Positions 45,043 through 58,079 of a stretch of DNA of 64,000 bases are shown here, one piece after another. The translations under genes were made by a program, and so were the position numbers. The notes beneath the pieces are model-generated. The model was given only the letters and a program-made list of their open reading frames with translations, was not told where the DNA came from and ran no database searches. Source of the stretch: Cryptomeria japonica (taxonomy: Eukaryota; Streptophyta; Pinopsida; Cupressales; Cupressaceae); contig NC_081408.1 in the NCBI RefSeq assembly GCF_030272615.1, positions 334,956,793 through 335,020,792 of the forward strand, written 5' to 3'. Within the stretch, counting starts at the first letter, position 1, and every line of letters begins with the position of its first letter.

Positions 45043-48000
45043 AATATCTTAATACACACATATAATTAAATGACATTAAATTGGGTGAAGTTGCAGTCAT
45101 TACCCTAGCCTCTTTATCAGTTTACAAATAAATATATCTTCAGATATTTGGTCCTAACATATCCATTTACACATACAACCTATTAGTTATAAGCTTGCCC
45201 CTTCAACTTTTCTATTTTGAGCTAACTAAACACATTTTTGACCAATGATATGTGCTAGTATTTAAAGACATTTGATGCAATCATTCTAACCATCTTCTAT
45301 CCATAAATCAAGGGCTCAACATTTCTAGATTAGATATCAATAGTGCACAAATTGATTACACTGAGAGGCGTTCCTATATAGTCTCAGCAGGGGGAGTGAA
45401 TGATAGAATAAAATTAGAATATTTTGTGTAAACATTAAAGAAAATGGACATGATGGAAGACCAAACACCACCTGAAGCTGTGTAGAAGAAAAAAGATTTT
45501 CGGGCAGTTACATCAACAATGAATATTGCGTGCTCCTCTCCAATGCACGAACATCACTATAATGGTTCAGGCAGGCTACGATTGCCATTCCTCTCCAATG
45601 CACGAACATTACTATAAAGGTTAAGGAAGGGTTGTGATTACCATTCGTTCTACTTCAATGTAACACAATGTAAAGTTACTGTAATGCCATTAGTTGTAGC
45701 ACAATTTTAGACTACTGCATACTACCCTCAGCGTTGCATTCATTATGAAGGAAAGTGGAAGGGTTTTGGAAAACAAGTTCATGCTATATAATAATCCTCC
45801 TGAAAAGAGAGAAAAAACATTTTTGATCCCAAACAAGAGGAAGAAACAATTCGCATTTGAACAACAATAGATTAAGTATGCAAAGTATTCTGCAATCATC
45901 GCATTTTGTAATGGATTTTCTTTGATGATTTGTTGTTCCTTTCACCATGTCATGGCATCTAATCTCGATCTCTTTCCATATTTTTGTGTTGCAGAGAAGA
46001 AAAAAACACAACTTCTTCGACCAGCACCAGAACAACTAGCTTTCAGGTAAGCGAATCCAACCATGTTTTGTTATGAGAAGCTCAATATTTAGATGTGTCA
46101 TTCGATTAATATTATTATACTTCTCCATTGTCTTAAACCACATTTGGCATACCAATATTCATACAATTAAATGATATTGTTTCCTTGCTCATATATCAGA
46201 TGCATAACTTGTAACCTCCATCTAGAATATTCTTTATGATTGGCAGACATATATTTTCCAAGGATAGTGTTTGACTATTAATACACCTTCATTACGCTTT
46301 CATTATAGGCTCACATTTCATTATAGGCAGAGGACACTGGCTAAGAATACGACTTTGCACCTGCAAATTTCATTTGTCTGAGACATATCAATTTCTATAA
46401 ATATTGCAATCAATGTTTCCAAGAGATGTCAAAACTATTCACATGCTTTGCTTGTGTTACCATAGCATACTTCGATGGGTAGCAGAATTTGTTTATTTTT
46501 ATTTCTAAAGAAATTATGGGTAGCTAAAACATATTTCCATGGAGGACAGTCCCAATTTGGTTAAAAAATCTATAGTATTCAGTGCCTGCACACACTGCCA
46601 ATATCATGGCTAATCGAAAAGAAGAGGATCTCCTCTGACTGCAACCACAGAGACCATACGTATAAGGAAGAGTTTGCGTTGCCAATACATTATGGTGATG
46701 AATGTGAATATCGAAACAATAGATATGTTAATCAAGATTCTAACAGGAGTTATCATAAAGTAGAAAGTAGAAGACCATTCATAGCACCTGAATCTCGTAG
46801 ACGTAGAAGAGGTGGATCAAGGCATACAACAAAGAAGAGGATCTGTTGTCACGACAACCACAAAGAGGATACCTATTAAATATTTGAATAATGTATTGAT
46901 TGTATTGTTTAAGCTGTGAATAGTGCCATGCACATGTAATCATGTCAATGGTAATCAAACAATCAATTATGCTTAAGAGAACAATAATGTTACAAGAAAA
47001 TGGCATTATAAATACCTAAATAGTTGAAGTGATGTGAAATTAATGCTTAGAGATCTCGGCCCCACTACTCTTTAACCAATTGAACTTAAAATAAGTAAAT
47101 AAAGAATGTAAGGATTGATATGGAATTCTTGTGGACAGTGGTTATCCTTATTCTATCAATCTTGCAAGCTGTTTTCTCTAGTCTCTATAAGATTAATGAG
47201 GACAAATAATCCATTTCAACTATACTTTACTTCTTTAAAATAATAGTTTTGGAAGTTAAAAGTACTCTGAAATTATGGATTTGGCATTTTTGGTATCCCT
47301 TGTTTTTGGTAAATATGATTAAAATCAGCATATCTTTGATAAATAGAGAAGTTATATTCCTTTCTTTGAGTTGAATTTTTATGTGAAAAATATGTGATAA
47401 TTATTCTATCATTAGTTACAATATAAATCTTTTAACATAAATCTTTCACAAATATCTTTGTGTACCTATCGTCAAAGGATAGTTTTAATGACACTTATTT
47501 GTTCTCTTTAGTGTAATTTTGATTTTGGTGTTTCATTTGTCCTTGTTCTAAGATTATTATGGTTTCTAAGCTAATATTATTTTTTATGAATATTATTTTT
47601 CTTCATTTCAAAATAATGGTCTCATTTGCACACATAATTTGTACAACTTTATCACATTACCAATATAAATTTCATTTGATTAGCTTTTGTCCTTCTAGTA
47701 AATGAAGTAAAACTATATACTTAAGGGCTCTTTTACATACTTCCATTTGAATATTGCTTATGAATTATTAAGAAGAGAGACTTTCCTATTAAACTGTTAA
47801 AAGAAATTAATATAGTCTTATTAGTATCTAATTATCCAATTTAGTTTTTTCAAAGTTATAGTTAGGATAATAGTGTCTCTCATTTTTTGAGTTCATCTAA
47901 ATTTATAAATTTTAAGAAATAAATGATAAAAAAATTAATGATAGTGTAAAATAAAAATTTATTGTTTTCAATTTTACATTATAGTTCAATTTTTTTTTTA

Positions 48001-48398
48001 ATTATTTTATCGAAAAGATTTATAATATGTATTCATTTTAGAAAATTGTTTATTGTAATTTTTTAATTTTTCTTTACATTTTTTTGTCAATATTTTTTTT
48101 CTCATATATTGCTAAAAAATAAAATAAGACCATTAGTTTTTGAACATAGATCTTTTTGACAGTTGAAAGACCTATATTAATCTTTCATTTAATTTCTATA
48201 TTAATTCTTCTACACTCGTGCTTTACCTTATATATATATAAACATATACACTTGTGCTTTACCTTTTAGAATGCATGGACTATTCCATTTGATGGAAAAT
48301 TGCTTCATTTGTACTCATATGATTTTTTTAATTGTCTTTTGAATTAAGAAATTGATATGTAGCTTAAATAGGAAATATATAACAATTAAAAAAAATGA
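45043..48398. other. Intergenic DNA with few features
   Basis: Two direct-repeat pairs stand out. CCTCTCCAATGCACGAACAT with a further ~35 bp occurs at about 45534 and 45590. AAGAAGAGGATCT...GACCA/GGATA occurs at about 46618-46660 and 46832-46872. The frame at 46679-46879 (66 codons, Arg-rich) has no recognised homology and lies between the second pair. From 47000 to 48398 the sequence is AT-rich with nothing recognisable. Confidence 0.45.
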
Positions 48399-48724
48399 AA
48401 GATATAGAACTTAGTACATTTTAAGAAAAGTTACAACACTTAATAAGTTTGAGAAAAAACTTATGGTAACAAGTTGCAGTGATCTAGATTTATAGAAGTT
48501 ATTACTGTGAATAATTTATTTTGGAGCAATTTATGTCTTGAATTTATTGTAACTAATCATTGTTTTGAGTATCATCGTTTCCTCCTGCTATGGCTAACGA
48601 TATGTCTTAATTGCTGACTTGCATCGATTACTTGTCAAACTGCCTTCTAAGACATTTTTTTGTGTTGTGTAGAGAACTTACATTGCAAAAAGGTCATCGA
48701 TTTTTGAAGCTATTTTTCTTTTGA

Positions 48725-49066
48725 ATGTTGAATTTTCTCGATGATGTCAGTAGTGTTGGTAGCAATCATGGTACTCAAAATGTACTACCAGAGAGTATTG
48801 GTTTTTATTTTGCCTTGTTAGATGCTCTTCACCATACTAGAAATCTACAATTTGATGAACTTATCCGACAAGATCTTCTAGAATATTTCATCTTTCATGT
48901 TTTTTGTCAAGCACGTAAAGTACGTGTGCAACTTGAAGAAGGTTATGACGCTGATATTGAAGACGAAGTAGAACACCCTCATAAGCGTCCCTGTCTTATA
49001 GCACAAGCCTATCGCACTCACTTGAATGATCTCATGATTCATAAAAGAATTCATTTCTCTCAATAA
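48725..49066 (+). CDS. Hypothetical 113-aa ORF between direct repeats
   Basis: ATG 48725 to TAA. The product is acidic in the middle (EEGYDADIEDEVEHPHKRPC) with aromatic/hydrophobic stretches (IGFYFALLDALHH, LLEYFIFHVFCQ). No domain is recognised. Codon composition is less AT-driven than that of neighbouring spurious frames, so it may be a real exon or gene remnant captured in a mobile region. It lies 1.6 kb upstream of the Helitron Rep/helicase pseudogene on the same strand, so it could be Helitron cargo. Low certainty. Confidence 0.35.
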   Translation: MLNFLDDVSSVGSNHGTQNVLPESIGFYFALLDALHHTRNLQFDELIRQDLLEYFIFHVFCQARKVRVQLEEGYDADIEDEVEHPHKRPCLIAQAYRTHLNDLMIHKRIHFSQ

Positions 49067-49184
49067 GAGTGTACATGCCATTACACCATTTATAAATTTC
49101 ATTTTTTGGTGGATTATTTTTTTCTTTGCTATTTATCATGGTTTCTTTCAAGATTATACTCTTTGATGCACAACTTCTTAAAGG

Positions 49185-49375
49185 ATCCCAAACCTATATT
49201 CTAACCAGAACCATAATACTAACCATAATTATGATGTAAATCCTAACCCTAACCATAAATCTAATCTCTGACACTAAAACCTTACCCTAACCATACTTGT
49301 AACCATAACAATACATTCAACCATGATGTAAACACTCATGCTAACCATGATGTTAAACCTAACCCTAACCCCTAT
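49185..49375 (+). repeat. Degenerate telomere-like repeats (CCCTAA type)
   Basis: Repeated AACCCTAA, AACCATAA and TAACCCTAACC words with many substitutions, related to the plant telomere unit CCCTAAA. A longer, similar block lies at 58080-58690, on the far side of the Helitron region. Confidence 0.7.
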
Positions 49376-49944
49376 GTAAAAATAGGAAAGATATACAACT
49401 TAGTACATTTTTAAAAAAGTTACAAAACTTAGTAAGTTTGAGAAAAAATTATGGTAACAAGTTGTAGTGAATTAGATTTATAGAAGTTATTTCTATGAAT
49501 AATTTATTTTGGAGTAATTTATGCCTTCAATTTTTTAGTTTGTTTTGCTTACCAGATTCATTAATTTTTGACAGGAAATCTATGCAAATTGAGCCACAAT
49601 CTATATCAATAGCCTACATCAACCATATATGTATTAAGTATTAGAATATTACTTTTTAAGGGTATTTGTTTCTATTCAAGTAAATATTAGATTATTTACT
49701 AATGGGAATTTAATGGTATTAATATTAGTTTTTTACTAACATTAATACATCTATTTCAATAATTCATTAAATAATATTTATTTAGATTTGAATTTTTAGA
49801 ACTATTTACTGCACATGTATTTTATTTATTCATTTTGTGCTTTAAGGTTAGTCAATTTGTAAGCTTTGTCAATTATAATATGAATGTTTATTCTAAATTT
49901 GCAAGGCAATGAATATATAAAAGTATAATTTATATTTCTTATTT

Positions 49945-50600
49945 GGAAGGCACTACCACCAGATGGATATACATGAACTTCTCCAAATAAATATGTAATA
50001 GTACAATGTTTTCTTATTTCTTATCTGGAAGGCAATGCCACTAGATGGATGCAAATGGAAATATTTTTTTTCTAGAAGGCAATGCTGCCAGATGGATGTA
50101 AATGATTATTTATTATCTAGAAGGCAATGCCGCAAGATGGATGCGATTTCAAATTTGTATATAAATATATGAAAGTAAAATAAATAAATAAATTTCGTAG
50201 TTATGTGGATTTCACTCAATATTACAATTGCTAACCTTTCATCTAGCACTGTATGCTCTCATCTTGTCGTTCGACGGATCTTGATGATCAAAAAGTGTTA
50301 TGTAATAAGGAAGCAAGTCTATTTAGTTTGTTGACTTTAAAATTATTTGGTACTAGCTATGGTGTGACAAAAACAAAAGATAGATATGATTGCAATTTTT
50401 AAAATAAATACATGAAAGTAAAAAAAAAGAAATTAACCTAAAATCTACCATTATTCTCTCTTATCTTGCCCTTTGAGGGACCTTGATGATTAGAATGTAT
50501 TAGGTAATAATAAAATCAAGTCTATTTAGTTTGTTAACTTCAAATTCCTTCGATGCTAGCTATGGAGGGACAAAGACAAAATTCAGAATCGTCGGTACCA
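49945..50600 (+). repeat. Short direct repeats upstream of the Helitron gene
   Basis: First set: GGCAATGCCRCYAGATGGATG and variants at about 49948, 50030, 50081 and 50123. Second set: a ~150-bp block (CTCTCATCTTG...GACGGATCTTGATGATC...AAGTCTATTTAGTTTGTT...CTAGCTATGG) at about 50250-50390 and 50455-50575, with a partial third near 50590-50615. These precede the first recognisable Helitron coding sequence. Confidence 0.75.
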
Positions 50601-53600
50601 GCTATGGTGCAACCAAGATTAAATTTTGAATCAAAGGAGGAAAGAAGAGAATATCAAAGATAATATCAGAGAGAGTATCGTAGACAACAACTAGAACAGA
50701 TGACAGATGTTCAAATAGAAGAACAAAGAAGAAGACGCAATGAGGCCGAAAGACAAAGATATGCTAGAAGAAGGGCAGCGATAATAGTGGAACAACTAGA
50801 AATTGAAAATAGAGATGATGCAAATTTGCAGAGAAATAGATGTCAAAGAACGTCTGATCAAATCTCTCATTCTGAAATAGAAGAAAGACAACAAGTCAAC
50901 CCCAACCAAGTGAGAGACAAAATCATCCATTTGATGGAAATATTGAGTTCAATGTTCAAAATGAAAATTCAACAACAATAGAATGTGTACCAGAAACACC
51001 ACAACATGGGTATCAATTAGATATGAATGTAGGTGTTCAAGGTAGTTTACAAAACATGCCAAACCCAAATGGTTCGCTTCAATGTGATTTTAGAAGATTC
51101 CAAATGCACTTTAGGCATCAATTGGACAGATTTAGAACCCCAAACATGTGTTATGTTTATCAAGAATCTTATCTTGGAATCAAAGTATCTCTAAGCTCTG
51201 AAGGTCCCATATGCAACAGATGTCACCAAGAGAGAGGGAATCATAGGTTTTCATCTTCAAATAATATGGATCTTGGCCCACAATCGGAGGACCTTACAAA
51301 ATTGACTCAAGTGGAGGACATGTTAATTGCACGTGTCAACCCAATATTGCAAGTTACACATGAAATAGGTGGTCAATATAAATACAAGGGACACACTATT
51401 AGTTTTCCCCAAAATGTGGAGCAAGTTTCAAATGTTTTGCCACATTCGATAGAGAATTTGCCAATTATTATTGTTAGAAGAAGGGATCAGCGTGGCACAA
51501 ATTACCACTTTACAGTCAATAGGGATCGTGTGTATAAAGCACTCAAATACAAAGCAGAGCATGACAAATTTTACTTAGATGTCAGAATAGATCAAAATGC
51601 TCTCAATGAGCTCCCAAGAAATTCTGATGAAAATATATTCAATAGATTGAAAACTGTGCAGATGGAATTTGATTCAGATGTAAATGAAATTACATTTGTG
51701 GGTCCCATCATGGAGATTGATGAAGGTAATATGGTTGAGCACACAACGTCAATGACTTCAAGACCACGTAATGCCCAAAGGGAAATAGAATTAATTCATG
51801 CATGGGTTAATAATCCTAATCCAAATCCAACAACATTGATTGATTAGCCAAAAATTGGTGCATCTCCAATCAATGAATATGCCATGTTAGGGTTACTTGA
51901 TATGGCATTTCCAACATTATTTCTTGATGGTAGATGTGACTGGTTAGAACCAAGAATGAGGCGAGTGCACCTGCATGAATTTGTCAAGCATTTGTTATGA
52001 TATAGGGATCATCATTTTGGTAAACATCCAAGATTTAGATATTTTATGATGAACATGATAATGAGACACCGTGCACAAAATTCATCTGCAGTGTTTGCAA
52101 AAAGAAATTTACAAGACATGCCTATCACCATCAATGAGCTACACTAGCATATGGAGATCATGTTGCAATCTAATTTAGCTGATAGGTTGATGCGGTTTGG
52201 AACTACTTTAAGGGGCACTAGATCATACTAGGCTAAATGTCGTTGAGAATTGACAGACATGCTTCACCAAATCGAATCCTACAATATTCTTCAGTCTAAG
52301 TGCAACAGATATGTACTGACCTAATTTGCATGCATTAATGCCAGGAACATCCTTGACTACTTCACGGGAAGCTCAAATTTGGAGAAAGAAGAATGTTATT
52401 GACTATCCTCATATAGTCGCGCATTACATGCATTTAAGACATATAATATTCAGAAAAAAGATTTTAGAAAAAGGAATGAATGCCAAAGATTATTGGTGTA
52501 GATATGAGTGGCAACATAGAGGTTCACCACATGTGCATGGATTTTTACGGATCAATGGAGCTCCCAATATGGACAGTATTGATTGGTCAAATGAGGAAGA
52601 ATGAAAAAGTGCTGAGAGATATTTTCATTCTATCATTCATGCATGGAATCCCAGAGAAGATCCAAATCAAAGAAATATACAGGCATGTTCAATAAATATT
52701 TAGTCATGCATATCTATAATATTACATTAAAATAACTATTTATATAATTAATGATAAAATGGATATGTAAGTTCTTTTGTTTCCAATTGTAGGCATTTCA
52801 AAATTATCTGCAACATCCATGTCTCAAAAATACAACAAAACTTGCAGACATGGATATTGACCGTGATTGTGAAGATATATTAAACTATGTAGAACAACAC
52901 AGTTTGTAAGGAGTGTGCGTGCCACCAAAAAAAAAAAAGGAAGGATGGTTTGCAGGTAATTATTTAATCAAGTAATATTTATATATCACAATTATATATT
53001 AGGCAAGAAAATAATATGTTTGATTGGTTGATATTAATTCTAGGTATAATTCTCCTTGGCCGTTAAATTTGAGGGGATCAAAATTGTATGAAGACATAGA
53101 AATCGGTGAGAAAAAAATTGAACCAACAAGAAATGATGACAGAGTGAATTCACACAATCGTCACATACTGCAACTATGGAGAGCAAATATAGATTGGCAG
53201 CCAGTTCTTTCCAAACATGTAGTAATAAAGTACATTGCAAAGTATGAAGCAAAGGCCGAGAAAACCTCAGAAACATACCACCAGATGTTGATGCATCTTT
53301 AAGAAATGGCAAACCTTGATGATCTAGCTACACGGCCATATAGAAGGCTCCTCACAGAAACTGTTATAGAAGGAGACATTGGAGCACAAGAGACATGTCA
53401 GATGCTTTTAGAGCTTCCATTGATGGAGAGTAGTAGAAGGTTTGTTAATCTAAATGTCTCTCCTAAAGTTTTCAAACCTGTAACAGTGAATAATAAAGAG
53501 TACAATGATGAACAAACAAAATCTTTTATTGATAGATATAAAACAAGACCTATTTGTATGGAAGGTGTCACATTAATTGATGCAGCTAGATCATGGATAT

Positions 53601-55599
53601 ATAATCCAAAAAGAAGGAGATACAACAAATGGGAGCCAAGAGAAAGAGTAGCTATTCTCATAGTTTTTCCTAGGTTTGCATCAATTCCTTCACGTGAGTC
53701 TGATAAATGGATTGATTTCTATTTTTCAGAGGTATTATTGTACAAGCCATTCCATGACATAGAAAGGGATATTGGTCAGGATAATAACTCCATAGTAGAA
53801 AATTGAGAGTCGTTGAACTATAATGCTTGGCATGTGCAGCGAACAACAATTGCAGAAAATGTTGAAAATGCCAACGACTCTGAAATTGAAGAAAACAAAG
53901 TTGTTCAAGGAAATACCATATAGAATGAGTGGGAAATTATATCTAGATTGCATAATGGTCAAATTATGCAAGTTTCTGAAATAGATATGTTGGGCAGAAG
54001 AGACATTGATATAAATACAAATTACTCTAGTGAATATCAAGGTGAAGAGCACACAAGTCAAGCAATAAAATTCATAAAAAACATGAAGGATCATGGATGT
54101 CTCATATTTGATGATATACCACAATGCATCAACTACACAACACTTGGTGATAAATAAGAAAAGGCAATGAACATAATTATGGCACACTATCATAGTAATC
54201 AAAATGGGGTGCCTTTGTTCATGATAATTCAAGGAATAATAGGAACATGAAATTCATAGTTGATTGGTGCAATTAGTCAAGCTCTTCAAAATGCAGCATG
54301 CCATGTCGTTCTCCTCTTCTATTACTTGCACCAATAGGAGTTGTTGCCTTCAATATAGGAGCTTCAATAATTCACTCAAAATTGAGAATGCCAGTGAGAG
54401 AATTTTGTTCATTAGAAGGAACAAGACTAACAAGTTTCCAAGAAGAAATGATACATATAAAATACATTTTAATTGATGAAATGAACTTCATTGGTCAAAA
54501 CATGCTGGAAAATATAGATTCTCGGCTCAGGCAGGCATTCCCACAAAATGCAAACATAAGCTTTGCAGGTATGCCAGTATTACTATTGATAGAAACTATT
54601 TTACATAATATTTAATATAACTCATTCGTACAAAATTGATATAATATTAGTACATAACTTGAAAACTTTTTTTACATGTATTATTAGGTATATCTATGAT
54701 TTTAGTTGGAGATTTGGGCCAGTTGCCTCCAGTCAGTGATAGACCGGCATATGACAGCAATAGACGGGCAAAGTTATTATGGGAGGAATTCAAAACGATG
54801 GTAACTTTAGATAAAATATCCAACAACAAAGATTTCATCAACTTTTGACAAATCTAAGAGATGCAAACCCAATAATTGATGATTGGAAGCTGGTTATGAT
54901 GAGAATCCCTATTAATTTAAATGTTGCAACCAATGAGGAGTTTGACAATGCCGTCCATTTGTTCTCTACTAATGACAATGTCCATAATCATAACAAGAGA
55001 ATGTTGTATTCCTTGAGGCATCCTGTTGCATGTAGTGTTGCAATAAAGGTAGGAAGTGTTAATGCAATAGAAGATTGTTCAGATGATGAACTTGATCTAG
55101 AGTTATTGATTAGCAATAATTCAAGGGTGATGTTGACTTCAAATCTATGGACATAGGTCGGCCTTGTAAATGGAGCTCTAGGGTATATTCGAAAGATTGT
55201 CTACAAACTAGGAAGTGCTCCACTGAACCACCTACATATGTGATGGTTGAATTTGATAATTATTTTGGAATGCCATTTGATGATCATCATCTAAATACAA
55301 TTCCAATAATAGCAATACAGAGGGGCAAGACACTTCAATTACCATTAAGATTGGCATGGGCATTGACAATACACAAATCTCAAGGGTTGACTCTTTCAAA
55401 AGCTACAATTGATATAGGACCAAGAGAAAGAACAAGATTGACATTTGTTGCAGTATCTTGTGTGAAGTCTCTAGAAGGTCTTAGAATAATGCCACCATTC
55501 ACATATGACCGTTATGAAAAAATGAAAAATGGCAAACAACTTTCCAAGCGGAAAGCTGAAGAAAATAGATTCAAATTTTTAGAAGATAGTTTGATTTAA
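50585..55599 (+). pseudogene. Helitron Rep/helicase (DUF6570 type), broken
   Basis: Order of parts: an Arg/Glu-rich N-terminus (50640-50981); a DUF6570-like region (51023-51847: GPICNRCHQERGN, SSNNMDLGP, LTQVEDMLIARV); a Helitron-like N domain; and the rolling-circle Rep core with HUH motif HRGSPHVHGF (~52520) and KYIAKYEAKAEK (~53230), which holds the nicking Tyr. A PIF1-family helicase follows (54170-55599) with Walker B-like LIDEM (~54470), GDLGQLPPVSD (~54710) and late helicase motifs (LTIHKSQGLTLSKA, TFVAVSCVKSLEGL). Introns with GT-AG ends fit at 54569-54687 and about 52957-53042, and a GC-AG interval near 52684-52793. Stops and shifts are numerous. The helicase Walker A reads GT, stop, N-S (~54246-54260), so it is dead. 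Helitrons transpose by rolling circle. I could not place the TC and CTRR termini. Confidence 0.88.
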
Positions 55600-56700
55600 T
55601 ATATTTTTCTTCAAATAAGATTCAATTAGAGATAAATAAGTTTTTTACTAAATGTGTTTTGTGGAAAATGTTCTTTGTTATTTTGTTTTTTAAAAAATGT
55701 TGTCTGAAATCTAGAGGAAAAATTAGTTAAAAATGGTACAAGTTATTTCTTACAATGTTAATGATTTATTATTGTATTTGCAAAATTTTGAACTTTACTA
55801 TGTTTCTATTATGCGTCATTGTTAGTTGCATCACAAGTCAACATTGGTACAATGGACACAATGGACATAACTACAATGGGACCTTCAACAAATATTTATG
55901 TAAAGAGTCCTTAAGAAAATAGGAAGCCAATGGATGAAGAAAATGAATTGGAATTTTTAGAAGAAAATTTGAAGTAATGTTTTTATTAAAATTTGCTTTA
56001 ATGATTATCGAATAAATCATTAGAGGTTGATGCAAAATGTTCTGTTTGATTTTTCTTTAATGAAAATTGAGTTCATGTATTATTTGTTTATGTAATACAT
56101 TGTGTTCAACTTTTATTCAATGTCTATTAAATATATTAGAAAACTACTGCATTGCTTGATTATTATTTGTTTCAACAAAAAAATGAATATTAGTTAAAAA
56201 ATATTTTCTTAAAAATACACATCAGTTGTTCTTTTAATTTACATTAAGTGTTTTTGGATGTTACATATGCTATTAGAGCTACCAAGTTCAACACTGAACC
56301 TTAGTCTTTCCACTTAAAAAATTAAGTATAAACTTAACATAGACTATCCTGCTTCACAGGGTGTGGTTACCTTAGAAGAAAGTTCGAAGCCCCTTATGGG
56401 TTCACTTTTGGAAACTTTGGCTCGACCATGACTATAGTTGTTGTTCATTTCCCTCAGATACAGAGACAATGGCTGAGGTGATTGATCGACTTCAAAGAGA
56501 AAGATGTGTTTGGACAATTGCGAGCAAAGCAGCATTAAAGGCATCCATTTGGAAGAAACTTGGAAACAACAATAAAGTTGACCTTGAGAAACCACCTGAG
56601 AAGGGTCAAACCACTATTGATCCTATCAAACACCATTTAAATTCTCTCCATTATTGAGAGGAATACATCAAACAAAGTCATAGCGACTCCTAAATGGGAG
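55600..56700 (+). other. Downstream of the Helitron gene, with a duplicated C-terminal end
   Basis: The last Helitron codons (KAEENRFKFLEDSLI) have an echo at 55926-55975 (MDEENELEFLEENLK, then TAA), suggesting a partial duplication of the 3' end. The 62-codon frame at 56469-56657 (MAEVIDRLQRERCVWTIASKAALKASIW) has no recognised match. The rest is AT-rich. Confidence 0.45.
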
Positions 56701-56701
56701 T

Positions 56702-57745
56702 CTACAAAATTTTGTAACTATTATGATTGTAGTCAATTTTGGATTGAGTAATAAAAATTAAAATTTTGGATTGTAAACTCTATTGTTTAATGAATTATGT
56801 TCAAATTTTCTTTAATGCCTATGAAATGTTTTAATAAATTATATTCAAATTTTCCTCAATTACTATTACATACTTTACTATGACTATTAAGTGTTCGATG
56901 GTTTATTTTATGCATATTTTTTATTACTAAATGTTAATATTTTTTAATATGATGTTGTAACTATTTATGGATATTTTCATTCTCATAATACTAACTTCCA
57001 TTTTATGTTATTTATATTCAGCAAATAATCAAAACATGGATGTTTCTGACAATGCATCAGAAATTGTTGTTGCAAGCCCAGATGTATCTGTGAATTCAAA
57101 TGAATTCATTGAGAGCCATATGGACCAATGTGCGAGAACAATTTTGGATTACTGCAACAAAATTGTCAGAGAATATGAAAACATGACCTTAATGATAGAT
57201 GATGTTGAAGAATTAGAAATATTGAAAATGGAAGATGTTGCAACAAAAGTTAAGGAAGTTTCTGCAATACCATCAAAATTTCCAAATTCTTTAAAAGAAG
57301 TATATCATGATCATTATGAGAACAAGGGTCGGAATACCATCCTCATCATTGAAGAATTTTTTATGTATTTACATCATTATAATGAAGTGTTATTCATTTA
57401 GTTACTTCTTGGTCGATCTTTAATACTTCTTAAATATTGAAGTTTTATGTAGCTATTAGATAATGGCCCAACTGGGCACTATGTGCTATTAGGGAATGTG
57501 TAAAAACCAATGGACAATTATTGAGCCTACTAAATTTTGTAACTATTATGATTGTAGTCAATTTTGGATTGAGTAATAAAAATTAAAATTTTGGATTGTA
57601 AACTCTGATTCTTAATGAATTATGTTCGAATTCGCTTTAATTCCTATGAAATGTTTTAATAAATTATGTTCAAATTTTTCTCAATTACTATTACATACTT
57701 TACTATGACTATTAAGTGTTTGATAGTTTATTTTATGCATTTTCT
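56702..57745 (+). repeat. ~215-bp direct repeat pair flanking a 144-aa ORF
   Basis: The block starting AAATTTTGTAACTATTATGA at ~56706 and ending near 56920 (TTTATTTTATGCAT) recurs at ~57531-57745 with about 6% difference. The sequence between the copies holds the ORF at 56967-57401. This arrangement parallels the smaller pair around the 48725 ORF. Confidence 0.85.
56967..57401 (+). CDS. Hypothetical ORF; likely start at 57036
   Basis: The open frame begins at 56967, but its first 22 residues are an I/L/Y-rich stretch from AT-rich DNA ending at a good 3' splice site (TTATATTCAG, ~57021). The likely coding part therefore starts as an exon near 57022 or at ATG 57036 (MDVSDNASEIVV). It encodes an acidic protein with a helical middle (DQCARTILDYCNKIVREYENMT, DDVEELEILKMEDVATKVKEV) and no known domain. 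It lies between direct repeats 1.4 kb downstream of the Helitron helicase on the same strand, which makes captured or cargo sequence possible. Product unknown. Confidence 0.4.
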   Translation: MDIFILIILTSILCYLYSANNQNMDVSDNASEIVVASPDVSVNSNEFIESHMDQCARTILDYCNKIVREYENMTLMIDDVEELEILKMEDVATKVKEVSAIPSKFPNSLKEVYHDHYENKGRNTILIIEEFFMYLHHYNEVLFI

Positions 57746-58079
57746 CCACCGATAAATTTATTTTTCAAATGATTAAAAAATTGTTGTATTGATAAGGCTC
57801 ATGTATATAATAATAATAATTGTCACAATAGATAAGAATTTCATTTTTAATATTAATTATTTAATATTTTGTAAATCTTTAATATTTTTACATATTTTAA
57901 CTAATGCTAAAATCAAAATTCAAATGACTTGAAAGTTATTGTAATAATGCTAATATAAATAAAATAAATATAATGTTTGGTTTTTATCCACTCACATTAT
58001 AGAAATTTCCATAATCAAAACCTTAATATTAATTATTATCATAATCAAAACCTCAATATTATTCATAATTAATAATTAC
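57746..58079. other. AT-rich DNA, nothing recognised
   Basis: Low-complexity TAA/ATA-rich sequence with no gene. Confidence 0.6.

Larger units (their letters stand above)
48399..49540 (+). repeat. ~145-bp direct repeat pair flanking an orphan ORF
   Basis: The block from GATATAGAACTTAGTACATT to ATTTTGGAGCAATTTATG (about 48401-48540) recurs at about 49389-49525 as GATATACAACTTAGTACATT to ATTTTGGAGTAATTTATG, with ~10% difference. Between them lie the 113-codon ORF at 48725 and telomere-like repeats. The pair could be solo ends of an unknown element or the result of a duplication. Confidence 0.8.

Noticed and set aside
46679-46879. Arg-rich 66-codon frame as a gene
   Set aside because: No homology or second copy, and it lies between short direct repeats; support too weak.
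53735-54232. 165-codon minus-strand frame
   Set aside because: Antisense to the Helitron Rep/helicase coding region.
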